Positions 1-8,072 of a stretch of DNA of 64,000 bases are shown here, one piece after another; positions within the stretch are counted from its first letter, which is position 1, and every line of letters begins with the position of its first letter. A model generated the notes under the pieces. It searched no databases. It was given only the letters and a program-made list of their open reading frames with translations, and was not told the DNA's origin. This stretch comes from Alistipes shahii WAL 8301 (GTDB taxonomy: Bacteria > Bacteroidota > Bacteroidia > Bacteroidales > Rikenellaceae): assembly GCF_025145845.1 (NCBI RefSeq), contig NZ_CP102253.1:682001-746000 (forward strand), written 5' to 3'. Both the position numbers and the translations under genes were made by a program.

Positions 1-1485
1 CTGCGAGTTATTGCCCACGGCAGACTCCATGGCCGGAATCAGGTGCGGAAAGCCTGTACGGCGGAAATCAGCCCACGCCTCGTTGCCAAGATGGAAGTTG
101 GCGATCCACTTCTGGATGATGATGCGCTCCTGCATCTCCTCCTTCGAGGCGCCGTCGTTCCAAGCCACCCCCAGCTGGGAGAGCTGTGTAGAATAGGAGG
201 TCGCACCGCCGTTGGGGTCGGTGTAGGATTCCGGAAGAGTGGTGCCGACAAGGTATTCGTCGACGCCCGCAACACCCCACTGTTCGAACGAGAGGCGGAC
301 GCCCTGCTCGTAGAAGGTCTTAGCGCTGCCACCCATGTTCCAGCCGAACACGCCGACGGCTTCCGCCTTCAGGAAGGCCACCTCGGCGGCATTCATCCAC
401 TGCAACGGAGTAGCCATGCCATCTACGAAGTTGACGCCTGAATAGAGCAGCCCCACAGTGCTGAGCGCTGGAATGGCGATACCACGACGCATGCCCACAT
501 ACTCAAGGGCGTTGTCCCCGGAGAACTGTGCCTTGCTGAAATATTTCTCGCGGCGCGGATCCTCATAACCGTTCATGTAGCAGATGATGTCGGCTGCAGC
601 ATGCGAATCGCCGCCCGTCACCGACCCAGCTGGGGAGTTGTACATGCATGCCGTATAGAGCGGATTGCCGTCCTTGCCGAAGGCCAGGGACGAAAGCTGC
701 GCATTGTCTGCGTTCGACTGCATGACACCGACAGAGTGCGCCACGGCCTGTTCGCCCAACTGCTGCGGAGAGAGGCCCTTCGAGCTTACGAAATCGGTGT
801 ATACCACCCGCATGGCCAGCCGCAGCTTCATCGAGTTGGCAAAACGGCACCATTTCACGGCTGTGCCGTCGAAGACTTGGTCGGTCGTGCTCGTGATGCT
901 CCTGTCGATGTTCTCGTCCAACAGGGCGATTGCCTCGTCCAATTCATCGAACATCTGCGAATAGACCTTGGGCTGGTCGTCGTAAGCCACCTGGATCTTA
1001 CCGGTGCTTCCGATCTCGGAATAAGGAATAGGGCCATAAGTGTCCGTCACACGGTTCAGGACGCAGACCTTCACGATCTTGAGGATGGCCAAAACGAGCG
1101 GATCCTCCGAAATCCCCTCCACGTTCGACATGTTACTGTACAGTTGCGGGATGACTTTGTCGCTGTACATGAACACGTTCGTCCAGTTGTCGGTCGGGTT
1201 GTATTTGGAAATGGTGTTCGTCCAGCCATTGTTCGCATCAGCGTAATAACCGCCCTGCGTACTGCCCAGCAGACAGTCAGTGAACTGCGCCGTATTGACA
1301 TCCGTCGAGACGACGGTCCCGAACATGGCAGAGAGTCCCGAGGCGATGGCGTAGTCCTTGGCCTCCATCTGCTCCTTGTCCACCTCGTAGGGATTGCTGT
1401 TGATGTAGAGGTAATTCTTGGTGCATGCGCCCAGAACGCACACAACTGCGAAGGAGAGCGCCGCTTTTATCAATTTGTCTTTCAT
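1..1485 (-). CDS. SusD/RagB-family outer-membrane lipoprotein (3' end beyond window)
   Basis: The frame is open from an ATG at 1485-1483 to the window edge, about 495 codons with no stop, so the C-terminus is missing. The N-terminus is a lipoprotein signal with lipobox LGAC followed by TKNYLYINSNPYEVDKEQM. A SusD-like helical fold is suggested by the RVTDTYGPIPYSEIG segment, the usual FGDIPY-type region, and by FANSMKLRLAMRV. SusD proteins are surface lids over the SusC barrel and bind the ligand. It starts 12 bases after the SusC gene stop and is certainly co-transcribed with it. The substrate cannot be told from the sequence. Confidence 0.9.
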   Translation of the reverse strand, partial: MKDKLIKAALSFAVVCVLGACTKNYLYINSNPYEVDKEQMEAKDYAIASGLSAMFGTVVSTDVNTAQFTDCLLGSTQGGYYADANNGWTNTISKYNPTDNWTNVFMYSDKVIPQLYSNMSNVEGISEDPLVLAILKIVKVCVLNRVTDTYGPIPYSEIGSTGKIQVAYDDQPKVYSQMFDELDEAIALLDENIDRSITSTTDQVFDGTAVKWCRFANSMKLRLAMRVVYTDFVSSKGLSPQQLGEQAVAHSVGVMQSNADNAQLSSLAFGKDGNPLYTACMYNSPAGSVTGGDSHAAADIICYMNGYEDPRREKYFSKAQFSGDNALEYVGMRRGIAIPALSTVGLLYSGVNFVDGMATPLQWMNAAEVAFLKAEAVGVFGWNMGGSAKTFYEQGVRLSFEQWGVAGVDEYLVGTTLPESYTDPNGGATSYSTQLSQLGVAWNDGASKEEMQERIIIQKWIANFHLGNEAWADFRRTGFPHLIPAMESAVGNNSQ

Positions 1486-1497
1486 CGTGTCGCTGTT

Positions 1498-4400
1498 TTA
1501 GAATTTGAGACGGAGATTGAATCCTACGTTGCGCAATGACGGCATCATGAAGTAATCAATACCTTGATAGTAGTTGCCCGTCGTAGCGATGCTTTCTGGA
1601 TCGAACGGAGCCTTGTTGTAGAGCATCCACAGATTGCGGCCCACGATAGAAACCGTAATCTCGCAGACGTTACGCAGCAGCTTGCGGGGAATCGTGTAGC
1701 CAATCGAAGCCTCCTGCAACCGCACGTTCGTGGCCGAGTAGGTGTAGAACTGCGGGATGGAATTGCCGCCTGCGATGGCCGAATACCAAGTGTAGGCATC
1801 CACCACGTCGCCGCCGTTGAGCGTCACGCCTCCGGCATCGCGCGCCGCGGCCGTAACCTCTGACACGCCGTATTGGTCGAGCATGGCCTGCGTACGCGAG
1901 TAGACGATGCCGCCCAGACGGGCCGAAATCATGAAGCCGAAGTTCAGGTTCTTCCAGCGGAAGTCGTTGCGCCACGACATGTTGACATCGGGCAGTACGC
2001 TGCCCAGCTTGACATACTTATTCACATCCTGGATCGTCTCCGTAGCTACATTTCCGTTCTCGTCGATGTAAATGGCATTGTTCTCGTCGTAGCGCAAATC
2101 GCGGCGGGAGTAGAGGTCGCCCAACGTACCGCCCTCCTGCAGTAGGAACTGTGCGTCGCCCAGACCGCCCATGTTGAGCCGGTCGATCGAGAAGCGCTCG
2201 CCCGTAGCGTAGTTGATGACGTTGTTGGCCAGCGAGATGATCTTATTCTGATTGGTCGACAGGGTGTAGTTGGTATCCCACGTGAAGTCGCGCCAGGTGT
2301 TCCGATAACCCAATGCCAGCTCGATACCCTGGTTACGGACGTTACCCGACTGGATGATGATCTTGGAGAAACCCGTACCGCCCGAGATCTGCGGGTCGAA
2401 GGTCTGGTTCGACGTATGCGAATTGTAGTAGGTGAAATCGAGGTTGAAATGCTTGAGGAAACGCATCGTCAGACCCACCTCGAACGACTTGGTGCGCTCG
2501 GGCTTGAGGTGATAGGCGGGATACTGCGTCTGCGTGTTCCACGACAGGCCGCTTTCGTTCCACGAATAGAGCGGGTTGGCGATGTAACGCTCGAAGGCAA
2601 CGCCCACCGAGGCGAACGAACCGCGCAACTTGATATAGGAGAGATTTTCAGGCATGTTGGGAATGAGCTGCGACAACACGACCGAAAGTCCGACCGAAGG
2701 ATAGAAGAACGACTTGGCGTTCGAATGCGGACCCGCCAGTTGCGAAGGCCAGTCGTTGCGGCCCGTAAGGGTCAGGTAGTAGGTGCCCTTGTATCCCACC
2801 TCGGCCGAAGCGAAGATCGACTGCGTCTGCTCACGCCAGCCCTCCTGCTTACGGACGGTCTTGGTCGAATTACTCAAGTTCTGAATGTTGAAGACGTTGG
2901 CCAGCCCCTGCTTCTCGCCCGACGTACCGTCGGCAATGGGGCCGCGGATCTTCAGGGCGTCGTTCTTCATATCCGAGAACGAAGCACCGATGTTGGCCTG
3001 CAACGACCAGTCGTCACCGAACGTTTTATTGATATTGAGCAAAGCATCACCATAAACCTGGCGGTCCATCGTCTTGGTGACGCCGTAAAGACCGTTGGCG
3101 GACTGCTCGGTGAGCTGCACGTTCGAGGAAGCATACATCTTTTCGGTGTAGGTGTTGTGCGAGTTGTCGATGCGGATGCGGCCTGAAACATTCAGCCAGT
3201 CGAGGATGTCGTACGACAGCGCCGCGTTGAGCATGTAACGATCCTTACGGTTCTCGCGCAGGTTGCGGTAGTTCGCCCAGTAGGGGTTCTGCATGGTGAT
3301 GGAGCCGTCACCCATCGGCCAGTACTGTTTCGAAATCTTGTCTATGGGATCGTAGCGCTCATACATTTCGATATCCGCCCAGTCATCGCCGCGCGGGAAG
3401 AGGTAGGCTCCCGTCAGAGGGTTGTTGTAGGTTCCCTGATTGATCATGTTGCAGTCTTCCTGCAATATGTAGCTGGCTCCTACGTCCAGTCTCATCTTGT
3501 CGTTCAGAAAAGAGGAGGTGTTGCGGAACGTGAAGTTGTAACGGTCATAGCTGTTGTTGGGCACGATGCCGTTGGAATTGATGGCCGCGGCTGAAAAATA
3601 GGTCTGGTTCTTCTCCGTTCCGGTCGAAAGCGAAACGCTCTCGGAATTGGCTACGCCGGTACGGAAATAGTCTTCACGGGGATCGTAGCCGTATCGGTTG
3701 GCGCGGTTGAGCCGCTTACCCCAGCTGTAACTGGCCACGTTGATCGGCGTAGTAAGGTTGCCCGTACCGTACCGGTTCTGGAACTCGGGAAGAACGAACG
3801 GAGTCATGATCTCAACACCGGCCGTCGCGGTGACGGAGAGCTGCCCCGCCTGTCCCTTTTTCGTTGTCACGACGATGGCGCCGTTGGCCGCGTCCGAGCC
3901 ATACAATGCAGCTGCCGCAGCACCCGTCAGTACGGAAATCGACTCGATGTCCTCGGGGTTGATGTCCGCAATGGGATCGGTCGTACCCTGCGAACTGAAC
4001 TCTGTGCCGCCCTCCTGGGCTTTGGTGAACATCGGCACGCCGTCGATCACGTAAAGCGCATTGGAGGTCTGCGAAATGGACTTCATACCGCGCATGATGA
4101 CCTTCGAAGCGCCGCCGACGCCCGCCGACGAGGCGTTGATGTTCACACCAGCCACCTTACCGTTGAGCGAGTTGATGAAGTTGGCGTCCTTGTTGGCCGT
4201 GATGGCATCGGAATTCACCTGCTGCACGTTGTACGACAGGGCTTTCTCGGCACGTTTGATGCCCAGGGCCGTAACGACGACCTGCTCGACCTCGATGGAC
4301 GAATTGGCCAGCGTGATGTCGAAAGTGGTGCGCGAGCCGATGGGCACGACACGGGTTTCGTAGCCGATGAAGCTGACCGACAGTTCGGGGTTGTCGACCG

Positions 4401-4869
4401 AGGCGGGGACCGTCAGGGCGAAGTCTCCGTCGATGCCGGTGGTCGTTCCGACGGTCGTGCCCTTGATCAGAACGGTGGCTCCGATAATGCCCAGGCCGCC
4501 GGAATCCTTCACCACGCCCGAGATGGCCGACGGCCGCGCTGCGGCGACGCGCTTCGACAGCACGATGTTGGGAACCGTGATCTCATAGGTGATGTCCGTG
4601 TCCTTGAACAGCAGCGGCAGCACCTCGTTGAGAGGCTTGGAATCGGCCTTGATCGAGACGATGCGTTTCGTGTCGATTTCGTCCGTATAAAGGAAAAGAT
4701 ACTTGGTCTGCTTTTCGATTTCGTTCATGACGGTCTTCATCGGAACCTTCGTCATGTCGAGCTTCACCGCGATTTTCTGCGTTTGGGCCACGGCGGGCGC
4801 ACCGCACAGGAACACGGCGAGAATTAGAGTAATCAGGCATTTTATCTGCCTAATACTTAAATTTTTCAT
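1498..4869 (-). CDS. SusC/RagA-family TonB-linked outer-membrane transporter with STN domain
   Basis: This is a 1123-residue TonB-dependent transporter. Its order is signal peptide (about 1-28), STN secretin/TonB short N-terminal domain (about 35-105), carboxypeptidase-like CNA-B domain (SGVVKDSGGLGIIGATVLIKG, about 115-190), the SusC signature VVVTALGIKRAEKALSY, a plug with the IESISVLTGAAAAALYG region, then a beta-barrel ending in GFNLRLKF with a terminal aromatic. The STN domain is known to signal to a periplasmic FecR, and a FecR and sigma factor sit directly upstream. It pairs with the SusD gene that follows. Ligand unknown. Confidence 0.95.
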   Translation of the reverse strand: MKNLSIRQIKCLITLILAVFLCGAPAVAQTQKIAVKLDMTKVPMKTVMNEIEKQTKYLFLYTDEIDTKRIVSIKADSKPLNEVLPLLFKDTDITYEITVPNIVLSKRVAAARPSAISGVVKDSGGLGIIGATVLIKGTTVGTTTGIDGDFALTVPASVDNPELSVSFIGYETRVVPIGSRTTFDITLANSSIEVEQVVVTALGIKRAEKALSYNVQQVNSDAITANKDANFINSLNGKVAGVNINASSAGVGGASKVIMRGMKSISQTSNALYVIDGVPMFTKAQEGGTEFSSQGTTDPIADINPEDIESISVLTGAAAAALYGSDAANGAIVVTTKKGQAGQLSVTATAGVEIMTPFVLPEFQNRYGTGNLTTPINVASYSWGKRLNRANRYGYDPREDYFRTGVANSESVSLSTGTEKNQTYFSAAAINSNGIVPNNSYDRYNFTFRNTSSFLNDKMRLDVGASYILQEDCNMINQGTYNNPLTGAYLFPRGDDWADIEMYERYDPIDKISKQYWPMGDGSITMQNPYWANYRNLRENRKDRYMLNAALSYDILDWLNVSGRIRIDNSHNTYTEKMYASSNVQLTEQSANGLYGVTKTMDRQVYGDALLNINKTFGDDWSLQANIGASFSDMKNDALKIRGPIADGTSGEKQGLANVFNIQNLSNSTKTVRKQEGWREQTQSIFASAEVGYKGTYYLTLTGRNDWPSQLAGPHSNAKSFFYPSVGLSVVLSQLIPNMPENLSYIKLRGSFASVGVAFERYIANPLYSWNESGLSWNTQTQYPAYHLKPERTKSFEVGLTMRFLKHFNLDFTYYNSHTSNQTFDPQISGGTGFSKIIIQSGNVRNQGIELALGYRNTWRDFTWDTNYTLSTNQNKIISLANNVINYATGERFSIDRLNMGGLGDAQFLLQEGGTLGDLYSRRDLRYDENNAIYIDENGNVATETIQDVNKYVKLGSVLPDVNMSWRNDFRWKNLNFGFMISARLGGIVYSRTQAMLDQYGVSEVTAAARDAGGVTLNGGDVVDAYTWYSAIAGGNSIPQFYTYSATNVRLQEASIGYTIPRKLLRNVCEITVSIVGRNLWMLYNKAPFDPESIATTGNYYQGIDYFMMPSLRNVGFNLRLKF

Positions 4870-4928
4870 AAGTTTGCTGATTTAAGATCAATAGGTTAGC
4901 AATCGAATCACTGTTTATCTCCCGCCGG

Positions 4929-4946
4929 CGGACACGACCGTGTCCG
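4929..4946. repeat. Perfect 8-bp inverted repeat upstream of first susC
   Basis: Arms CGGACACG and CGTGTCCG are separated by 2 bases, in the 141-base gap between the FecR gene and the SusC start, about 60 bases before the SusC ATG. There is no T-run after it on the minus strand. It could be an operator, an mRNA hairpin in the SusC leader, or a processing site that uncouples regulator and transporter levels. Confidence 0.5.
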
Positions 4947-5010
4947 GACGCGTCGGCGGTGCAGCATAAAAGTGTCTTGAGGCAGAGGCGGTTTATTCCA
5001 TAGAGTCGGT

Positions 5011-5964
5011 TTAGATTTTAGTTATTTTTATGTGGATCGTATTCGTCTCGTCGTCGCGCGTATAGGAGAAGTTATTGGTGATCTGGAGCAGCTTCAGCGC
5101 ATGGTCCACACCGTCCGACACGCGGATTTTGCCGTGGTACTTGAGTTCGGGCATATCCTCGGGATTGTCGATCGTGATCCGGACTCCGTAATAGTTCTCG
5201 AATTTGCGGATCACCTCCCCGAACGACAGCGTGTTCAGGTTCATCAGCCCGTCGACCCAGCGGAAGTCGTCCGGATCGGTTATCCGGTTGAGTTTGAGAT
5301 GTCCGTCGACCAGGTCGATCTGATCGTTGGGCGAGAGAATGAAGGATTCGCCGCCGACGAGGCGGTTCGAGATTTTCAGCCGTCCTTCGAGCAGCGCCGC
5401 CGAGAAATCGGCGGTCCGGGCATCGGCCAGGATGTTGAATTTCGTACCCAGCACCTCGGCATCGCAGGCGAATGTTTCCACGATGAACGGACGGCTGGCG
5501 TCATGTTCCACCTCGAACATGGCCTCGCCCGAAATCTTGACCCGGCGTGTCTTTCTGGAAAAGATCGAAGGGTATTCCAACTTGGCGCCCGAATTGAGCC
5601 ATACGGTCGTCCCGTCGCTCAAGGTGACGGACATGCTCTGCCCGTTGGGCGCGGTAATGGCCATCATGTCCTGGGTACGGCGTTCGAGAATCCGGTCGGC
5701 CATATAGTGGCCCAACCCGGCGCATGCGAGCAGCACGGCCGCAGCCGCGGCACTCCATTGAGCCGTTCTCTTCCAGAGCGAAACGGTATGTCTGCGGATA
5801 CGGGGCTGCGCCTCTCCGGCCAGGATATTGAGGTTGGAAATATAATCGAGCCGATCGAGATACCGCTGGTTTTCCGTTGACGCGTCCAGCCAGTCGAGCA
5901 CCTCGACGAGTTCCTCCTCCGAGGTCTCGTTTCTCAAGTATTTCTGCAATAAAAGATCGTCCAT
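5011..5964 (-). CDS. FecR-family anti-sigma factor
   Basis: This 317-residue single-pass membrane protein has a cytoplasmic N-terminus expected to hold the sigma factor (DDLLLQKYLRNETSEEELVE), a transmembrane helix at about 69-92, a periplasmic FecR domain (the MSVTLSDGTTVWLNSGAKLEY and GEAMFEVEHD regions), and a C-terminal DUF4974-like domain (LSFGEVIRKFENYYGVRITI). In this family the periplasmic part senses the STN domain of the partner SusC and releases the ECF sigma factor. It lies between its sigma gene and the SusC gene, all on the minus strand. Confidence 0.93.
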   Translation of the reverse strand: MDDLLLQKYLRNETSEEELVEVLDWLDASTENQRYLDRLDYISNLNILAGEAQPRIRRHTVSLWKRTAQWSAAAAAVLLACAGLGHYMADRILERRTQDMMAITAPNGQSMSVTLSDGTTVWLNSGAKLEYPSIFSRKTRRVKISGEAMFEVEHDASRPFIVETFACDAEVLGTKFNILADARTADFSAALLEGRLKISNRLVGGESFILSPNDQIDLVDGHLKLNRITDPDDFRWVDGLMNLNTLSFGEVIRKFENYYGVRITIDNPEDMPELKYHGKIRVSDGVDHALKLLQITNNFSYTRDDETNTIHIKITKI

Positions 5965-6077
5965 GTGTTCGTGTTATATAGTAATAACAAACACACGGAG
6001 GGGGTAAGTAGTAAAAAATGCAAGTTTTTTTGAAAAAAGATCGGAACGGACTCCTGACAGCCCTGCGGGGCGCTATT

Positions 6078-6665
6078 TCACCACTGGGACGAGAGTATCA
6101 GGGTGATCAGCACGGCCGGGAGGTAATCCTTCAGTTCGGAGCGCATCAGGTTGAGCGCCCGGCGGATTTCGAAATTGACATGGCTGACGGAAATTCCCAG
6201 TTCGGCGGCGATCTCGCTGTATGTCATATTCCTGATCCGGCTTAACAGGAATACGCTGCGGGTCATTTTCGGCATCTTGCGGACTGCCTGTTTCAGGATG
6301 GCGCGAATTTCTTCGGAGAAGAGCAGATCGGGATCGCAGGCCGACAGCGAGCGCACGTCGGCCTGAAGCCGGCGCGTCAGCGTCGAATGCATGTCCTGTT
6401 CCGCCCTGCGGTGGCGGATCTGGGCGTTGAGATGGTTCAGGCAGCGGTTTTTGACCGAAGTGAGGATATAAGCCGGCACATTGATGTCCGCCGGCAGGGT
6501 TTCATGCATTTCCCAAAAGGTCATAAAACTGTCCGACACCAGGTCTTCGGCAGTCTCCCGATCGCGGACATAGCGGTATGCCAGGGCGATAAAACGGGGC
6601 TTGAATTCGAAAAATAACTTCCCGAATTCCGTGGAGGAGATGCTGTCTGTCTTGACGTCTGCCAT
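6078..6665 (-). CDS. ECF RNA polymerase sigma factor (SusCD-associated)
   Basis: Sigma-70 region 2 is visible (FIALAYRYVRDRETAEDLVSDSF, about 25-50) and region 4 with its helix-turn-helix (RSVFLLSRIRNMTYSEIAAELGISVSHV, about 145-175). The product is about 195 residues. I chose the ATG at 6665 (MADVKTDS), preceded by a GGGAC stretch. The frame extends 11 codons further to 6698 (MFSCTGQ), which adds nothing conserved. It heads the minus-strand unit sigma-FecR-SusC-SusD and should switch on that locus when FecR is triggered. The FecR gene starts 113 bases after its stop. Confidence 0.9.
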   Translation of the reverse strand: MADVKTDSISSTEFGKLFFEFKPRFIALAYRYVRDRETAEDLVSDSFMTFWEMHETLPADINVPAYILTSVKNRCLNHLNAQIRHRRAEQDMHSTLTRRLQADVRSLSACDPDLLFSEEIRAILKQAVRKMPKMTRSVFLLSRIRNMTYSEIAAELGISVSHVNFEIRRALNLMRSELKDYLPAVLITLILSSQW

Positions 6666-6848
6666 TTGAAGTCCCGTCTGTCCGGTACACGAAAACACCG
6701 GCGAACCCGATTCAGGATTCGCCCATCAAAAATTCCCCCCCCCGATAAAAATCGGATTGGGAGTCATTGATAGTGTTGTATTTACCGAATCATTCAATTT
6801 CCGGATGCTTTTGTCGGACAGGAAACCGTCGGTGGTTCCTATCATCGA

Positions 6849-6856
6849 CAAAGATA
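6849..6856 (-). promoter_or_regulatory. Bacteroidota -7 box (TATCTTTG), probable promoter of first SusCD regulator unit
   Basis: It is an exact match to TAnnTTTG on the minus strand. Transcription would start near 6844 and give a leader of about 180 bases before the sigma factor ATG at 6665, containing the C9 tract and a 39-codon frame. No clear -33 TTTG was found. Confidence 0.5.
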
Positions 6857-7222
6857 GCAATAAAAGTGATAATTGAGCTGTTTGCGGTGAAATAGTTTTC
6901 CGATACGGAGTGGCCGAAACGGCCCGGACGACAACAAAAACGGCCCCGGAACCGCTTTGCGAAAAGAGCGGACGGATGATTTCGCCTATATATATTATCG
7001 GTATAGGACGTCGGCCGGATTTCCGCCGCGCCCGGAACGCCGTCCGAGGAGATTCCCGACGACCGGACATGCCCGGTTTGCGGCGTCGGCAAGAGCAATT
7101 CCGAAGAGGTCGAGGAGCAGCCCGGAAAGCGAGGCGCAGCCCCGAAAAGGAGCGCCCCGCGGCATTTCGGAGAGCCGTTTCAAAAAAATCGGGGGGGGTA
7201 TACAACCTTCGCCGATTTTTGC

Positions 7223-7230
7223 TATTTTTG
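7223..7230 (+). promoter_or_regulatory. Bacteroidota -7 box (TATTTTTG) of secreted hypothetical gene
   Basis: Matches TAnnTTTG exactly and lies 41 bases before the ATG at 7272. Expected transcription start about 7235. Confidence 0.6.
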
Positions 7231-7271
7231 TCCGTCGCGCACGGTGCGCGGTTAAGAATCAAATCAATACA

Positions 7272-7853
7272 ATGATGAAAAAAATCCTATTCCTGATGGC
7301 TGCAACGGCCATGATGTGGGGGTGTGATGCAGTAAAGGCACAGACCCTCGAACCCGAATTCGAGGGAGAGGTCGTCGGCGTATTCCCCGACGGCTCGTCC
7401 AAGAAGCTCGAAAAACACAACGTGCGGATGCGAACGGGCGCCGGCGTCTACATCGCCGGATTCGCAGCCAGCAAATCCAAAACAAAAGTACTCGTGGAAG
7501 GCGGTTCGGCCAGCGTGCGGTTCGACGCAGCGCAACCGATCGCGCTCATCGTCCGCGCCAAGGACAATAAGGCCGACCCCATGTCCATCGTGCGCGTCTT
7601 CCGCATGAAGAGCACCAAGAAAAACCGGTCGGCGGTGATCTCGGCCGTCGGGTCGTTCTCGGTGAACTCCAACACGATGGACTACCTGCGGTTTTCGGCC
7701 GAGAAATACGGCGAAAGCTCCTACCGTCTGACCTTCGACGAACGCCCCGCAGGCGAATACGGCATCATCGTCTCGAACCCCAACAACGTGGACGAGAAGA
7801 TGGTGATCGTCTCGGCGTTCGCCATCGACGGCGGAGCCGCGGCGAAAGAGTAA
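7272..7853 (+). CDS. Secreted hypothetical protein, 193 aa
   Basis: I do not recognise the family. The N-terminus MMKKILFLMAATAMMWGC is a signal sequence; the Cys within WGC could be a lipobox, or cleavage may fall after VKAQ. The rest is mostly beta-strand-like, with alternating hydrophobic residues (KVLVEGGSASVRF, ALIVRAKDN, YRLTFDERPAGEYGIIVSNP), resembling a periplasmic or surface beta-sandwich. The frame is open far upstream, but the signal peptide and the promoter box at 7223 fix the start at one of two adjacent ATGs, 7272 or 7275. It stands alone and is followed by a terminator hairpin. Confidence 0.8.
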   Translation: MMKKILFLMAATAMMWGCDAVKAQTLEPEFEGEVVGVFPDGSSKKLEKHNVRMRTGAGVYIAGFAASKSKTKVLVEGGSASVRFDAAQPIALIVRAKDNKADPMSIVRVFRMKSTKKNRSAVISAVGSFSVNSNTMDYLRFSAEKYGESSYRLTFDERPAGEYGIIVSNPNNVDEKMVIVSAFAIDGGAAAKE

Positions 7854-7880
7854 GCCGGAACCACACGGTTCCGATCAGTG

Positions 7881-7907
7881 CGGTGCAGAGCGATTCTGCA
7901 CCGTTTT
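7881..7907 (+). terminator. Rho-independent terminator after secreted hypothetical gene
   Basis: A perfect 9-bp stem (CGGTGCAGA with TCTGCACCG), 5-base loop, then TTTT, starting 28 bases after the stop codon at 7853. Confidence 0.75.
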
Positions 7908-7988
7908 CGCTTATCGCGGAGCAGGTAAAGAGCCCGTGAGAATCGAAACGTCTTCGGTCAGTGCGGTGCAGATGTCGTGCATCGTGAA

Positions 7989-8035
7989 GAATCCCCGGAT
8001 GGGTAGTCCTCAGCGGACGTCCCATTCGGGGATTC
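7989..8035. repeat. Long imperfect inverted repeat with nested hairpin
   Basis: A 15-bp stem with one G-T pair (7989-8003 with 8021-8035) encloses a second 4-bp hairpin (8006-8018). There is no T-run. A 15-base direct repeat, TCAGTGCGGTGCAGA, lies just upstream at 7875-7889 and 7958-7972. The element sits between two convergent genes and may be a terminator-like barrier or a dispersed repeat. Confidence 0.5.
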
Positions 8036-8072
8036 GAGGGATGTGCGGCAGGTGCACCGCAATCATCGAAAA

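Larger units (their letters stand above)
6666..7271. other. 606-base non-coding interval between sigma factor and secreted protein gene
   Basis: I see no credible gene here. Frames that stay open (for example minus 7262 to 6726, plus 6910 to 7275) are arginine- and proline-rich and look like chance reading of GC-rich DNA. The interval holds two promoter boxes (6849-6856 minus, 7223-7230 plus), a 9-base C run at 6735-6743 and an 8-base G run at 7191-7198 whose flanks form a distant 11-bp inverted repeat. A 39-codon minus frame starts at 6845 right behind the minus promoter box. Confidence 0.6.

Noticed and set aside
6726..7262. 178-codon minus-strand frame in the gap before the sigma gene
   Set aside because: Arg/Pro/Ser-rich with no family features, and it contains both homopolymer tracts. 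Only the short frame at its end (from 6845) is listed as a weak possibility.
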